Shown here piece after piece: positions 1-12,227 of a stretch of 64,000 nt of DNA (positions are counted from its first letter, which is position 1; each line of letters starts with the position of its first letter). Source of the stretch: Yponomeuta sedellus (Eukaryota; Arthropoda; Insecta; Lepidoptera; Yponomeutidae); NCBI GenBank assembly GCA_934045075.1, contig OW203725.1:20656214-20720213 (forward strand). Direction: 5' to 3'. The notes under the pieces are model-generated. The model did no database searches. It was not told where the DNA came from and saw only the letters and a list, made by a program, of their open reading frames with translations. A program made the translations under genes and the position numbers.

Positions 1-380
1 AAAGAGCACTAAAGGAGTTGACACCTATTTTTCTTGTCACAATAAACAATTATAACGAGCCGCCTCACATTAACACATCCGTGAGAGACGCCGCGAGCTA
101 ATGGCTGTTTGAAATTGCAAATATGGATCTTTGTCCGTGACATTACAGCACGAAACAGGTCGACCAGAAGAACGATGAAATATTGGTGATGATAATAAAG
201 ATACTTTATTTAAAGAAAGAAAGAAAAATTTGTCATTTATTATAATTGATTCTTTTATGGCACTTAAATTTCAAAAATCAAATCACACCATGTAGCAAAC
301 TTAAGGGCATAAGCATTTTGTACCAGTCAACCGTAAGTGGTAGAAGAAAGAGTGGTCTAAGGCATAAGGCGTATTTATAT
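1..380. other. unannotated AT-rich left edge
   Basis: No gene or recognised repeat was seen. Confidence 0.4.
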
Positions 381-455
381 AATCTGCGATGCAGGAAGAG
401 ACCAATGCCCTAGTAGTCGGGACTTACTAGGGCTAATATCGATATCAAAATAAAC
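380..455 (+). repeat. family C SINE tail fragment
   Basis: GCGATGCAGGAAGAGACCAA to GCTAATATCGATATCAA matches the SINE 3' end in degraded form. Confidence 0.4.
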
Positions 456-589
456 ATACACACTATAAAAATACACTCCTATAAAATGAAATTAAATAAA
501 CTTAAAATAAGCATTGTGCAGTCTACAGCAACCTTAAATTGTAGTTTGAAATGTCTTACTTGATATAACTTATTAGAGTGCACCTATTT

Positions 590-790
590 AAGGTGATACC
601 AGTGAGTAGAACATTGGACTCGAAAGCAAGAGACCCAGGTTCGATCTCCAGTACAAGCATGTTCCAATAACTTGTTTAATTTCAAAGTGACGCACATTTG
701 CGAATTTGTTACCACGCGCTATCCGTGAAGGAATCGTCTCATTATGATTTTCTCGTGATTTTAGCTTAACAGGCGTCGTTCGATTCGTTC
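590..790 (+). mobile_element. tRNA-headed SINE, family B, degraded
   Basis: GTGAGTAGAACATTGGACTC, B-box-like GGTTCGATCTC, then ACTTGTTTAATTTCAAAGTG and CCGTGAAGGAATCGTCTC. Confidence 0.5.
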
Positions 791-869
791 TAAGTTAGAG
801 ACTAACTTATTACCATTTTTAAGCAGACCAATGTTCTATGGTTTTTTGGGTTTTTGGTTTGGTTTATGG

Positions 870-960
870 TTGGTTTGCCCACCGCCGATTGGCAGTTTCA
901 AGCGCCGAGGCATTTGAATCCCTCAGAGTGTGTATTAGCGATTATTATAAATCACTCAAC
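870..960 (-). repeat. family B SINE 3' fragment
   Basis: CCCACCGCCGATTGGCAGTT to GCATTTGAATCCCTCAGAG is the reversed internal part of family B. Confidence 0.45.
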
Positions 961-1484
961 TTCACTTGCTCGACGACCGTAGATAGGAAAAGAACTACTA
1001 AGTAGTGGGACTGCTTAGGACAGTAACAGTCATTACGCCGGTTATTAGTCATTAGCACGAACGTGTGATGGAATTAGTGCGAAATTGTGCTCTTCTTTTT
1101 TCACCGTTTTGTGCAATTATTGAAGATAAACGGCAATCAGGATGGTATTGTTGTTCGTTCAGCACGTATGGGAAAGTCTATTAAATGACGCGGTTCAAGA
1201 GGTTCTTAAATTATTGATGAAGACACTGAATGAGACGAATTTAATAAGCACCTTGCGCTCGCTTCAATAACAAAACAGTAAACTATTAAACGTGGGCTTC
1301 TCAACCTTATACAATACTTCTTGAAATTATGAACGCTTTTGCGAATCTTATACAAATATTCTTTATACTAAGAAAATATTAAACGCTGTTCATTTTCTAC
1401 ATACATACTGTAACGCTTTTACATCAAACGTTTTTAAATGTTTTTTATATTTTTTTAATACATTAGGTACATGTTTTTTAAGGA
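960..1484. other. unannotated
   Basis: AT-rich, no supported feature. Confidence 0.4.
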
Positions 1485-1745
1485 ATGTTGCGTTGGTCTG
1501 TGGAGAGGATGAAGGAAGAAAGATTGACGAAACAAATATATATTGCAAATGTGAGTGGAAGGGCTGGTAAGGTACGTCCCAGGTGGACATTCATTGACCA
1601 AATAGGGGATGTGTTAGCAAAGGGTAAGATAAAAAGTACCCGGAACCGGCGTGCGTGCATGCAACGACATGAACGTTGATGAAGCGAAGGTGATCTGTCA
1701 GGATCGTGGCAAGTGGCAGTCCCTGGTCTCTGCCTACCCCTCTAC
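1485..1745 (+). pseudogene. LINE ORF2 C-terminal relic (VERMKEERLTKQIY type)
   Basis: The frame from 1485 reads VERMKEERLTKQIYIANVSG and KSTRNRRACMQRHER, then a stop. The next frame continues MNVDEAKVICQDRGKWQSLV SAYPS. A single frameshift near 1672 joins them. HVERMxEERLTKxIY followed by a D..A..IC.DR..W.SLVSAYP end is the usual C-terminus of a common insect non-LTR retrotransposon. Related pieces occur at 3290, 15045, 20340 and in the tandem array at 55291. Confidence 0.7.
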
Positions 1746-1826
1746 GTCCTGCTAACTTTCTACTTTACCATTTAACGCAATAACGCTACTGACCATTTTT
1801 ACTTGAAAATTACCTTTTTAAAACTG

Positions 1827-1978
1827 TTTTAATACGGATTTCACTCGTTTACTATATTTTTACAATTTTCCGACGTTTCGGCACTTTTACAGGTGCCGTG
1901 GTCTCGGATGACCTGTAAAAGTGCCGAAACGTCGGAAAATTGTAAAAATATAATAAACGAGTGTAATCCGTATTAAAA
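1827..1978. repeat. 152-bp near-perfect palindrome with GCCGAAACGTCGG core
   Basis: Arms start TTTTAATACGG and contain ACAATTTTCCGACGTTTCGG, then CACTTTTACAGGT, around the centre GCCGTGGTCTCGGATGACC. Inferred foldback element. Confidence 0.82.
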
Positions 1979-3289
1979 CCTTTTTAATTATGTCTAGTAC
2001 TTGTGTTAACCTTAGAAAATACAATTAATTACCTTTTTTCCATTTTATTCTTTAGCACACAGTTTTATAAATAAACACACTGTTATAAAGTCGTATATAT
2101 ATTTTATTATTATTTATCACAAGAACGTTCTCAATAGAAGCCTTAAAATTGTAGTATAGAGACTCTGTCATTAAATATAGTGCAATGAAAGCGCAGAACA
2201 AATTCATTCTGTACTTTGTGTCTAGGTAAATGACTTTCGATACGATCAAGCTATTCCATTCCCGCAATGGCAATTGAAAACACATAGTGCTCATAAATTA
2301 GCCCCCAATTTTATATTTTTATTACTTTTTCCAACACTTGACACGCGATGGAGTAAATTCAATTTCCTATGACTGTAAATTAACAACGACATCATAAATT
2401 GAAATCTTTTTATTTGTTTGCGCGCGATGAGAGTGCGGAATGTTAAAAAAAGTGCTAACAAATTATAATAGGAAACTGTCAAAACTATATAAAACTATTA
2501 CCCTATTGTAGTCTTTATCACCAGTGCTATAGGTGCGATTATTCGAGCAAAGCTAGGTATCACTGCCAGTGCCAATTTACCTTTTTACAGCGCAGTTAAG
2601 TGTTAAGATAGACACGTGGAAATTGCGATGGTAAATTATTATATCGCTAATACGGCTTTTTATACGAGTTAACATAACACCCTTCAATAAAATAACATTT
2701 GATTACTCCCCTGTGGTGCAAAATATACGGGTTTAATTTTAGTGCAAAATTGTCACGCGTGTTGTAAAAACAATGAAAATTGAACACGTGGGGAAAAACA
2801 CCAGCCTTTATAAAGGTGTACCAGGGGTTCTTAATTACATTCATCCAGTGTAATTAATTACGAAAAAAAATAACTATAAGCCGTACAAGTTCATGTCTTG
2901 GTCGCCTTAAAAGGTCCTTCTTAAATTGCATCCATGCATGAATTTATGCAAAATGCGTCGAAAATCGCTAATAAATAACAACTATTTAGTATTCCTCGAG
3001 TCCTTGCGTTTTTAATTTAAGACCCTCATCTAAGTTTTATCGCGGTCCGTTTTGTGAAAACACTTGTGTGGACTCAAACTATTATGTACTTACTATTTCG
3101 ATCTAAAAGTTTTGCGCGCAAAACTTGCACGCGTTAATCAAACTCATACTTTTTGAGTAGAGACGGAGCCCGCGTCGTCGGTTTAAGTAAATGATTCCGG
3201 AAAAGTTTAAATGAATCGGTCAGTCTCTGTGAAGGCCTTAGATTGTAAAACAATTTTGTGCCTAGAAAAAGAGGTATTTATATAAGTAA
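1979..3289. other. unannotated
   Basis: Short minus-strand frames only, none with a domain or splice logic. Confidence 0.4.
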
Positions 3290-3435
3290 TAAAAGTACCC
3301 GGAACCGGTGTGCTTGATTGCAACGACTTGTGAACGTTGATGAAGCGAAGGTGATCTGTCAGGATCGTGGCAAGTGGCAGTCCCTGTTCTCTGCCTACCC
3401 CTCTGGGATACAGGCGTGAGGTTATATATGTATGT
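3290..3435 (+). pseudogene. LINE ORF2 C-terminal relic
   Basis: It reads VDEAKVICQDRGKWQSLFSA YPSGIQA and a stop at 3418-3420, the same family as 1485. The upstream AAAGTACCCGGAACCGGTGT is shared. Confidence 0.65.
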
Positions 3436-3439
3436 AATT

Positions 3440-3935
3440 TGTTGCGTTACGTGATAGTCTCCGTTCTTCAGTGTCACGGGATCCTGGACTACCAGTTTGA
3501 TTAAATTGTAAGCTTACACGCGTACCATCAGGGTTCAATGCTGAGACCTCACTGCGTGCCTCCTATGTTAATTACAAATTATACCCTACCTACCTACCTA
3601 TTGTTATTACAGACGCAAGTTTTACTAATTTACACGATAAGATCTTTCAATTTATTCAACGCCTTGCATTCATATCTTTTTTGTGATGCAATGTTGTGCG
3701 TAGTGAAATGGAACTTTTCCTTTGAATTACAGATGATGAAGGTGTAAAATGGATATGCATTTCCTACTAATGTTATAAACGTGAAAGTTTATGAAGATGT
3801 CTGGATGTTTGTTACTCAATGACGCAATAACGTCTGAAGGGAGTTACACGAAACTAGGTAGACAGATAGACAAAGAGATGAATTGAGACAAAAAATACTT
3901 GATGTCCCGGTTCCCGGTAATGCGTATATACCCGT
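3440..3935. other. unannotated
   Basis: No supported feature. Confidence 0.4.
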
Positions 3936-3972
3936 GGTGTAACATAACATAACATAACATAACATAACATTT
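3936..3972. repeat. ACATA microsatellite
   Basis: About six tandem AACAT units. Confidence 0.9.
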
Positions 3973-3987
3973 GCATGATTATATTAT

Positions 3988-4298
3988 TTTTAATGCACTA
4001 ACCCGTGCTAAGGACAATTTTAAAAACCTATTTAGAGGCTAAAAAATCCACCCACGCCGGGGCCCGCGACCTCTCACAGAAATGTACGTAATACAGAGAA
4101 TTTTTTACAATATTCTCTGTATTACGTACAGAACTGTACGTAATACAGAGTATATTGTAAAAAGGTTCGGAATTTCACTGATGCTAGTGAGTCGCCCGTA
4201 AGCTCAGTTGAAAAGAGCGCTGGCACGGATAGCCTGAGGTCGCGGGTTTGTATCCTGCCATGGGTGGATTTTTTTGCCTCTAAATAGGTTTTTATAAC
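3988..4298. mobile_element. family A SINE, opposed halves with a 19-bp stem
   Basis: A reversed 3' half (GTGCTAAGGACAATTTTAAA) is followed by a perfect hairpin at 4083-4101/4112-4130 (TGTACGTAATACAGAGAAT arms) and then a forward half with CTCAGTTGAAAAGAGCGCTG and CTAAATAGGTTTTTATAA. Confidence 0.7.
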
Positions 4299-4299
4299 A

Positions 4300-4392
4300 T
4301 TTACATACTGACACATACATTGCTTCTGGCCCCACACTACGATACCATGTGTCGTGGGAACCAGAAACAACGACATCACAAACATCTAAACA
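4300..4392 (-). repeat. family D SINE fragment
   Basis: GCTTCTGGCCCCACACTACG to AACAACGACATCACAAAC is the reverse of 5611-5690. Confidence 0.55.
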
Positions 4393-5610
4393 TCCAAGAC
4401 CTAATTTTTTTGATACCGTAACCTTTTTTCAAGCCAAACTCTAAGATAATTTTTATTTTTCGTTGCCATGGTACCGTATTATGAATCGTATCGTATTAAC
4501 GGATTCTGTGGCGGTACAAAGTTCGTAGGAACAGCTTGTTACCTATAATATCTGACAAATAATTTTACTAGCAGGATGTCACTTAGAAATATTCGGATTA
4601 TAAGGGAGCGGAGGGGCTGAAAAGACATGTCATTAATCCAACTTTCATAAAATACCAAATAAAAGAAGGGACGAAGAAAAAAATTGCTTACGACATCGAT
4701 ATCACGTAAATGAAGTCGCAGATCTAACAAAAGGTAACAATGGAAACGCAAAAAATAATGAGTAATTCGAAACGAAAACAGATTATGTTATTTGATTAAA
4801 GCTAATTATGTGTGTTGCGGCATAATTAACTTGTACGTGGCGAGATATCATTGACCTTTTTTCTATAACATTTTTGTATTGCATTGTGTGAGCGTGCGGT
4901 AATATCGATTCTCAAATAATTGGGGGCCTGTTCCCAATCACATGGAACCAGGTTGATTGTGCTGTGTGGATGTTATTCATATTTATTTATTTATTTATTT
5001 ATTTATTTATATGCTTCTTGCATTAAGCACGCCCTTGTACATTTACTCATGTAATTAGTGCTATAAAGAATTAAAATAAATAATAATAATAATACTTTTA
5101 AATGGTAACTGTCCTTTTCTTAAAACCGTTTTAATCAGAGAGTAAAACATTATTGTTTAGTCGAATATAAAAGGTGTAGGTATCACTGTAACCAGAGATA
5201 AGGGTACCACGGCATCGGTTCTACCTGTTTTTACTACGCGCACAATTTTTTCGCGAATTGTAAATTGTTGCTAAAAGAATTAAAGTTTTTATAACCAATT
5301 ACGACAAAAGTAAGATCCGACGAAATACTGAGACGGCAATTTTCTCCTTCCTCGAAGCGATTTCCACACAAACGAAGATCCATTCAGGCACTGTCAAGGA
5401 TCTGGCATGTTGTTTGTAAATGAAATCTTTATTTAAATTAGGAAAATAATTTAAGGGCAACAGACAGCGTACAAGGTACATTTTATTTGGGTTTTGAGGC
5501 TTCAAATGTTAGTATTCTACTAACTGGTTAACTGATCGACTCTTTAAGTTTATTTACTTAATAAAATGCATGCTTAAAGATTTATCCTTTCGATATCGAT
5601 ATTTCGATAA
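4393..5610. other. unannotated apart from the TTTA tract
   Basis: No supported gene. Confidence 0.4.
4978..5012. repeat. TTTA microsatellite
   Basis: About seven tandem TTTA units. Confidence 0.9.
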
Positions 5611-5805
5611 TCGTTTGTGATGTCGTTGTTTCTGGTTCCCATGACACAGGATATCCCAGTGTGGGACCAGAAGCAATGTATGTGTTTGTATGTAAATGTT
5701 ATATTGTCACACCCGATTGGTAAAATTGCATTGAAACTTAATGTATTTTTAAACAACCCGGCACATGTAATTTATGACAATAAATATATGATTGATTGAT
5801 TGAAT
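5611..5805 (+). mobile_element. SINE 3' part, family D, with TGAT tail
   Basis: ATGTCGTTGTTTCTGGTTCC, AGTGTGGGACCAGAAGCAAT, tail TTTATGACAATAAATATATG then GATTGATTGATTG. Confidence 0.6.
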
Positions 5806-7170
5806 CGTTAATTGGCAAGTGTTAGAGTTAGAAACACGAGTTGCATAAGTTTTCAGTAAAACTCGTACGAACATAAAAATGTTGTCTCGGTTTTTCAAAA
5901 TAACACTCAAGTGTTCTCACGGAACCCTCAAGGAACAAAAACCAATTGAAATGACAAACCTTGTGACGTAATCGAGTTTGGCTCGAGAGGCGATGGCAGA
6001 CCTTACCGAGGAGTCTCGCTCGACGAGAGATAAGCCGCTGTGTTATTATAGGGTAATTTACGATGTAAATTATGGCGATTTGTTAATTTTATATTTAGTC
6101 TGATAATAGGCCGTCGACGTGTCCGTTATTATTAGATTGGCAACCGGCTAATACATACGTGCTACATAGGTGATTTCGCTACCTTGCTGATGCTGAAACT
6201 AATCGCAAGCAATAATGGATCTTATTTATCGGGCACTTCAGTTTATAATTCGATACAAGTGTTAGATAGGTGTTAAATTTTTTTGATCTCTCAGCCCCAC
6301 TGCTTCTGCCCTTCAATAATTAAAATGGAGTTTGCTCTCGTTTGACGTAATTCCCTCTATTCCTGGATTTTAGTCACAATATGTAGTTTTTGTAGTTTTT
6401 CTACTATTCTGAATTATTACTAAGCGTTGATAGACGCAACAATGCTGCGGCAAACGTAATGCCAGGGTCTGGGTGCCAGCAGGTTATATGTGCAATTAAA
6501 TAATTACCCACAATCATTGCCCACGCGCATCCCACCGTATATCCGCCTGCATACAAAGTAAACTTAACCCTAACACGAGGGCAAAGGGGATGAATTAGCT
6601 CTTCAATGTACCTAATTTGCATAATATTTTTCTATGAAATACTGTAATATCAAGAATTAAGTGGAAATGAGTCTGTCTTACAATCAAACTTAATTGTTAT
6701 AGCCATACTGACTCCTGGGTTATACTCGCGAACGAGTGCTATTCGTGTGTCTGGCCGCAGCACTAACATTAGTGCTACTTCTCCCTACTTTTGTGAGAAA
6801 AATAACTAATGTTTTGGCACTTAAAGTTATTGATGACATCATGGAATCTTATCATATAGGTATGTAGCAACTGATGTATTGGGTTGAAGATGATTTGAGA
6901 AAACATGGCCAGGATGCAGTTTTTTCCGCGGCCTCTTTCTCCACTACGCTAACGGCTCGAAGGCGGAGGTTTGGCAAGTAGAATGTAAATTCTTTACTTA
7001 AAATCTCGGTGCAGTTTTTTTGTATGTATTTAGTTATGGGTAGTTTGTTATATTTAAGATTTTAATGCATATATAAATTGCTTTTATTTATTCAATAATA
7101 AAAAAAGGTTTTACACTTTTTTTATTTGTTTTGATTTGAATGACCGACCATCGTGAACCCCAACATTTCT
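5806..7170. other. unannotated
   Basis: A minus-strand frame at 6404-6622 has a hydrophobic stretch but no recognisable family and is not accepted as a gene. Confidence 0.4.
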
Positions 7171-7224
7171 TGTCATTTATTTTCATTGTTCACGCCAGTC
7201 AATGGCGTGAACAATGAAAACAAA

Positions 7225-7435
7225 GCTTTGGTTTCTACCCGGAGCGGTGGTAGCGGGTCGTTAGAACGTCGGCTTCACAATCGGGAGGTCGTGGGTTCAA
7301 ATCCCGGCATGTAACAAAGACGTAGTTTTCTAAATTATTAGTAGCAACATAAGTGAAGTTATAGTAGCAATACCACTCGCTAACCGTGAAGGAAAATATA
7401 GTGAAGACACCCCAGTGTCTGAAGTATTGTAAGTA
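7225..7435 (+). mobile_element. tRNA-headed SINE, family B
   Basis: GCGGTGGTAGCGGGTCGTTA, GGGAGGTCGTGGGTTCAAAT, ACTCGCTAACCGTGAAGGAA. An 18-bp perfect hairpin (7180-7197/7203-7220) lies immediately 5'. Confidence 0.65.
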
Positions 7436-7457
7436 GCGATAAAACCGCCAATCAAAT

Positions 7458-7577
7458 CAAATCTTCTTCTTCAGGCCACATTATGTAGTCCACTGCTGGA
7501 CATAGCACTCCCCTAATGAGCGCCATAGCGCCCTGTCTTCAGCTTGCCGCATCCAGGATCTGCCGGCAGTTTTTCAA
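7458..7577 (-). pseudogene. LINE 3' end relic
   Basis: Minus strand: CTGCCGGCAGATCCTGGATG, CGGCAAGCTGAAGACAGGGC, GCTATGGCGCTCATTAGGGG, ending in GAAGAAGAAGATT. Same family as 54860. Confidence 0.65.
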
Positions 7578-7690
7578 TCAAATGAAATCAATTTATTTTA
7601 ACGTAAAGAATTTACATTCTGTTCGCTGAATGTCAATGTACAACGTAAAATGTAAGCCGCTGCCTTCGGGCCGTATTGCCGTATTGTGAG
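7575..7690 (-). repeat. dispersed repeat shared with 16025-16105
   Basis: AATTTATTTTAACGTAAAG, TTACATTCTGTTCGCTGAAT and GTCAATGTA recur at 16039 with small differences. Probably a LINE tail. Confidence 0.45.
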
Positions 7691-8311
7691 AATCGAATAA
7701 AATGTTACATGTAATGACTTAGATTTAAAAAATCATGGTGGTATTTTTTTTCTGGTTGTGCAATAGTGTTGTCTATCTGTATATGTATATATTGACGTAC
7801 TTCAGCGCTTGTTACGTACAATGGCCCAACTGTGAGGCGGGAATCTCAGATTTGTCTTCTACCGGTCGCCAGCATAGTAGCGAAGATAGTAATGTTATTA
7901 TTCCACACGTTGAAAGGTATCACTGCTTTTTAATCACGACCCGTATTAACAAATTAATTGGAAAGATAATGATTATAATGCGATAAAGGTAATTATTAGA
8001 CAAGTTATGAATGAAAGAGCGCACTGTTTTTGTATCGCTACTAAATCAACGAATCGCTGAAGAAGTGTGTTTTTGTACCGGCCTTGTGTTTAAATTTTAA
8101 TCCAATTTCGTTACGATAAACCTTGTTATTCGGAAGCACCTAACAAGTGAGTTGTGAGTTTCTGATTCCAGTGACTCAGCTTGAGGACATGTCCTTAAAC
8201 GTAAAATGTATTTCAGGCTCTCAAATATATGTAAGTAGATAGAATACACAAATAGGCATGGCGAAAGATTTTTAAATCCTCCTCCATAATGTGGGGACAC
8301 ATTATTCACAA

Positions 8312-8710
8312 ACAAACCTATATTTCAGTAATAAACTACAGTTTACAAAGGTTAAAGCCATATTAAAATTACTTAGGTACTAAAATTATGTCATGTGTGG
8401 GAAAACAGCTCGCAGTGTCTTAGCGTCGAATGTGACGTCACGCTAGCTAAAAAAACATCAAATGTCCAACAAAGCACGGGTGAAATTTGCCAATGTTACT
8501 CAAGCGTGACGTCACGCGGTGTGATTGCTGTTTCAGTCAAAATGGCTGAAAGCAGCTCTATTATAATCTTTTATTTTATTGAAAATATTGGTAATCTATT
8601 TTTTTTTATTAATCTAAATCATTGTTTTAAATCCTTTTAATATGTAGGTACTTTCCCCTAATATCGTTCAAACTTTGATTATTTGATTCTGTCGTCGCGC
8701 CTATTGGTAA
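8312..8710 (+). repeat. about 350-400-bp dispersed repeat with TGACGTCACG sites
   Basis: It matches 48220-48560 in reverse over nearly its whole length (GTGGGAAAACAGCTCGCAGT, TGTTTCAGTCAAAATGGCT, CCTATTGGTAAGAGG edge). It has two CRE-like TGACGTCACG sites. No terminal inverted repeat is obvious, and the class is unknown. Confidence 0.7.
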
Positions 8711-8765
8711 GAGGGGCCGCTACATTATGCTGGCCTATAACTAAAACTTACTAAACAAGAGTAAA

Positions 8766-8930
8766 TAATTTTAAAAACCTATTTAGAGGCTTAAAATTCC
8801 ACCCATGCCGGGATTCAAACCCGCGACCTCTGGCTATCCGTACCCGCGCTCTTTCCAACTGGTGAGTCGCTAATAAGCGACTCACCGGCATCAGCGAAAT
8901 TTCGAACCTCTTTCATTGCCCGATTTTCTG
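8766..8930 (-). mobile_element. family A SINE fragment
   Basis: CCTATTTAGAGGCTTAAAAT to CCGGCATCAGCGAAATTTCG, with a small hairpin GTGAGTCGCT/AGCGACTCAC at 8862-8885. Confidence 0.65.
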
Positions 8931-9591
8931 ATGAATCTTTAGCACGGAGTTTGTAAAACCTACAATGTATAGTCAGCTACATGCGAATACGAATAGCTAA
9001 GTGAGATCGTGAGATCGAGTCAGCATGAGATCGCTCTAGAGTGAAACGAATCAGCGCACTCAAGAACGATCTCAAAGTTGAGAGCGCTTTATTAAAACGA
9101 GCCTCAGTCTAAATATAACCTACATGCCTACACAGGAAACGGAGTTATCAAGATTATAATACCTCAGCGATTACAATCGATGTAATTACCAATATAATGT
9201 GTATTGAAATTGCTCATTCATAACATGTGTATCGTCTCAGATCGTCGTGTCTTGGCCGCTCGTTAAAAATTTTTACAATATTTCATAAGTTTTCTGCAAC
9301 CTTTAAAAGTATCGCGACGATTTTAAATCTTTTGCAAGTTTTGTTTGTGTAGTGCCTACTGTGTGGAGAAAGTAAAGCCTGAAAAACGGCACCTGAAGCA
9401 TGAAATGTTGTGTGTAAATCATTGCAGTTCTGGTATGTAACGTATTTTATTAATTATGTATGTATCATCATATGAAAGTAATAGGAAAACTATTTGCGTC
9501 TCGCTTACACGACGTAAACGTTAGTTGAGATAGCAATTATATGATCAGTTACTTTTTTTGCTGATTATAGTATATACGTATGCCCGCAGTG
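8931..9591. other. unannotated
   Basis: No supported feature; GAGATCG words recur near 9005-9035. Confidence 0.4.
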
Positions 9592-9725
9592 CGAAGTAGC
9601 AATACCACTAGCTAACTGTGAAGGAAAACATCGTGAGAAAACCTGAGTGTCTGAATAATACAAATACCTCAACGCCTGGAGTTTCCAACGCGGTAGGCAG
9701 GAGTGGTAATTAAGCCCATTTTTTT
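9592..9725 (+). mobile_element. family B SINE, 3' part
   Basis: GCAATACCACTAGCTAACTG and GGAAAACATCGTGAGAAAAC, continuing to GGCAGGAGTGGTAATTAAGC. Confidence 0.6.
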
Positions 9726-9872
9726 TAGGGCGAGTATGGGCCCTGTATTGGAACGTTTATAGGCTACATGAAAATGAATTAAATGGAAATGATACAATTA
9801 CATTATTATCTTTTCACATATAAAAGTATACATATTATAAATTTATATTCTGATTTTTTACTATATTTTTCT

Positions 9873-10172
9873 GATTATACTATTTTATTTTTAATGCACT
9901 TCACGGGTAAGTGCATTAAAAATAAAATAGTATAATCAGGACAATTTTAAAAACCTATTTAGAGGCTAAAAATTCCACCCATGCCGGGATTCGAACCCGC
10001 GACTTCTGGCTGTCCGTGCCAGCGCTCTATCCAATTGAGCCAATGGGCGACTCACCGGCATCAGTGAAATTTCGAACCTCTTTATACTATTCTCTGTATT
10101 ACGTACAGGCAGCGACATCTGGCCGAAGTAGATTGCATCACTTACAGCCCCGACTACCTACTTTGCATATCT
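9873..10172 (-). mobile_element. family A SINE with terminal palindrome
   Basis: Minus-strand full element. Its 3' end is a perfect 28-bp inverted repeat (9874-9901 and 9909-9936, spacer CACGGGT), made of two opposed copies of the SINE terminus ATTATACTATTTTATTTTTA. Confidence 0.75.
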
Positions 10173-10639
10173 ATATTTTTCTGTTTTGTTTTTAATTACG
10201 CTCGCACCAATAACGTATATTGGGATTCTGTTTCTCTCTCTGTCTTCAGTTGAAGACAATATTTAATAAAAAAATCATAATTAAATAAATAATAATAATA
10301 TTCGTATATCGTCGTTGACATTGCAAAATGTCATAGGTCAGAAAAGGAAAACTTGATTCTGAACTTCAGCTTAATTAGGTAAGGATTATGATGTCTGCCA
10401 TCTTTCTTTTTCTTTTTTAATTTTTCCAACGAATTCGATGAAAAATAGTAATATTATTTTTTTGAGACGTGAAATCTTCCCTTATCAACGACAATATGGC
10501 GGATAAGATGACGGAACTGTCTCGGTGCATTTATTCTGGGATAGTCCGGAGTGGCTGAGAACAGGGAGAGGTGGAGGATAGGAGGGGGCGAATTTTCCCC
10601 GCAATAGAAAAGAAAAAGAAAATTGATCGAAATGTTAAG
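10173..10639. other. unannotated
   Basis: AT-rich, then a short purine-rich run; no gene. Confidence 0.4.
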
Positions 10640-11000
10640 TATGTATTAGCAAGGGGCAAGATAAACAGTCAGTGTAGTGTGTCGCAACCCTAATAGTGCT
10701 TTGTGATAGCTGATTGAGGGTAGTCTGAAACCTCATCAGCCGAAGATGCGAACGGCTGCCAGCCATCAGTCTTCTCGTGACCACGATGGCTGTAACGTCG
10801 TCGAAACGTCTAGGTAAAATAGCAATAAATTACTACGCGATTAGGCCCCAAAAATATTCTAACTATATAAAGATAAACAGTATCCAAAATCGGCGTGCCT
10901 GCTACGACGAATGTATCTTGATGACTCGAAAAAAGTTTGTTTGAATCGTTGCAAGTAGAAAACTCTAGTCTCTGCCTAAACCTCCGGAAGGCAGGCGTGA
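10640..11000 (+). repeat. degraded LINE 3' relic with palindromic insert
   Basis: AAGTATGTATTAGCAAGGGG at 10637 and CTCTAGTCTCTGCCTAAACC at 10963 match the two sides of the LINE end seen at 1600-1740. Between them lies unrelated sequence with CGTCGTCGAAACGTC near 10796. Confidence 0.35.
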
Positions 11001-11599
11001 ATTTAAATGTTGTGAATAAAAAAGGACTCCTGATATCAAAAGAATTTAAGGCGATCTCCCACATAAACATTAATGGTCGGCACATAATGAAAAAGAATTA
11101 CAAACTGTATTGTGTTACCTGTTTAACAATGGAAATAATCCCTGGTTTTGCTCATCACGTTGGGCGGTGACATCTTGGCACTGGATATCTAGCTCACTAA
11201 GTTCTTCTTTTAGTGCCAAAGTCTTCTTACTTTTTTTAGTGATCTCCTCCTCACTCTCCTCCCGTTATTTTATTATGTATTTTTTTTATTATATATTTTT
11301 AATAAAAAAAACTCCAGTGATAGATATCCAACGAATTTAAGGCGATCTCCCACATTAACTTCAATGTTCGGCATGTAATAAAAATAATTTCAAACTGCAA
11401 TTAGTTAAACAGGAAGTCGTATAATTTCGCATATCGCGATGCACCCAATAGATGCCGTACCTGATAGCTAACGAACGACAGATAACGAAGTAAAGATAAC
11501 TGACCCAAATAGCATGTACTGTCATTAGTAATAATTACACATAAATATCTACGTACAGATGGATAATGGTTAACAATTAATGAAATATAAATTGGTTAA
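11001..11599. other. unannotated with a duplicated motif
   Basis: AATTTAAGGCGATCTCCCAC occurs at 11043 and 11335, followed by ATTAACTTCAATG/ATAAACATTAATG. This is a local direct duplication of about 60 bp. Confidence 0.5.
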
Positions 11600-11740
11600 G
11601 CAACTCTCCATCTTAGGTTGTCTGGAACAAATTGCTCTAAGCAATAAGGCCGCCAACTGGACTGTATCTTTGTAATTATTTTATGTTTGTTTTTTTCTAT
11701 TGTAAAATAAATACTATTCTTATCTTATATCACCTATTAT
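11600..11740 (+). repeat. LINE 3' end with AAGGCCGCCAA motif
   Basis: AGGTTGTCTGGAACAAATTG, GCAATAAGGCCGCCAACTGG and AATAAATACTATTCTTATCT form the typical tail. Reverse or forward relatives occur at 29520, 45483, 47358, 53018 and 57662. Confidence 0.6.
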
Positions 11741-12009
11741 GAATTAATAATAAAATCACCGACATATAAATCAAATATACGTCCTATACTAGAAATGACA
11801 TATGCCTAACAGTAGGCGTTGTCTATGGGCTGTTTCAATAGACAAACCGACAAGATATTTGTGGCAATCTTAATAATACCAAATACATAAAAAAAACTTT
11901 ATTATAGTCTATCTAGCGTATAGGACTGAACATCAAATCTCCACGATACTAAAAAACCATTTCAATGTCGATAAATTAAACTACTTCTAGCAAAAGTGTA
12001 AAATTACAT

Positions 12010-12195
12010 AACTGACTGTCTCATTCCTTACACTAGCGGTTAGAAAGCTTGGCTAACAAAGCCGAGGTTGAGGTTCGATTACCAATGGAGGCCGCACTTA
12101 ATTTAAAACCAAGTACAGTAAGCGTATTATAATGCATGGATACTAGCACAGGATATCCTAATTTGGGACCAAGAAAACTGACTGTGTTCTTTGGA
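12010..12195 (+). mobile_element. tRNA-headed SINE, family D
   Basis: CTAGCGGTTAGAAAGCTTGG, GAGGTTCGATTACC, GGAGGCCGCACTTAATTTAA, ACAGGATATCCTAATTTGGG. Confidence 0.55.
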
Positions 12196-12227
12196 TGTTA
12201 ACCATTTATTTACACTTTTTTTAAGAA

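Noticed and set aside
1860..1945. Functional hammerhead ribozyme
   Set aside because: GAAAC and a GATGA-like element are present, but the CUGAUGA core and a pairing stem II are not.
6404..6622. Small membrane protein on the minus strand
   Set aside because: A short hydrophobic stretch without start context, splice logic or recognisable family.
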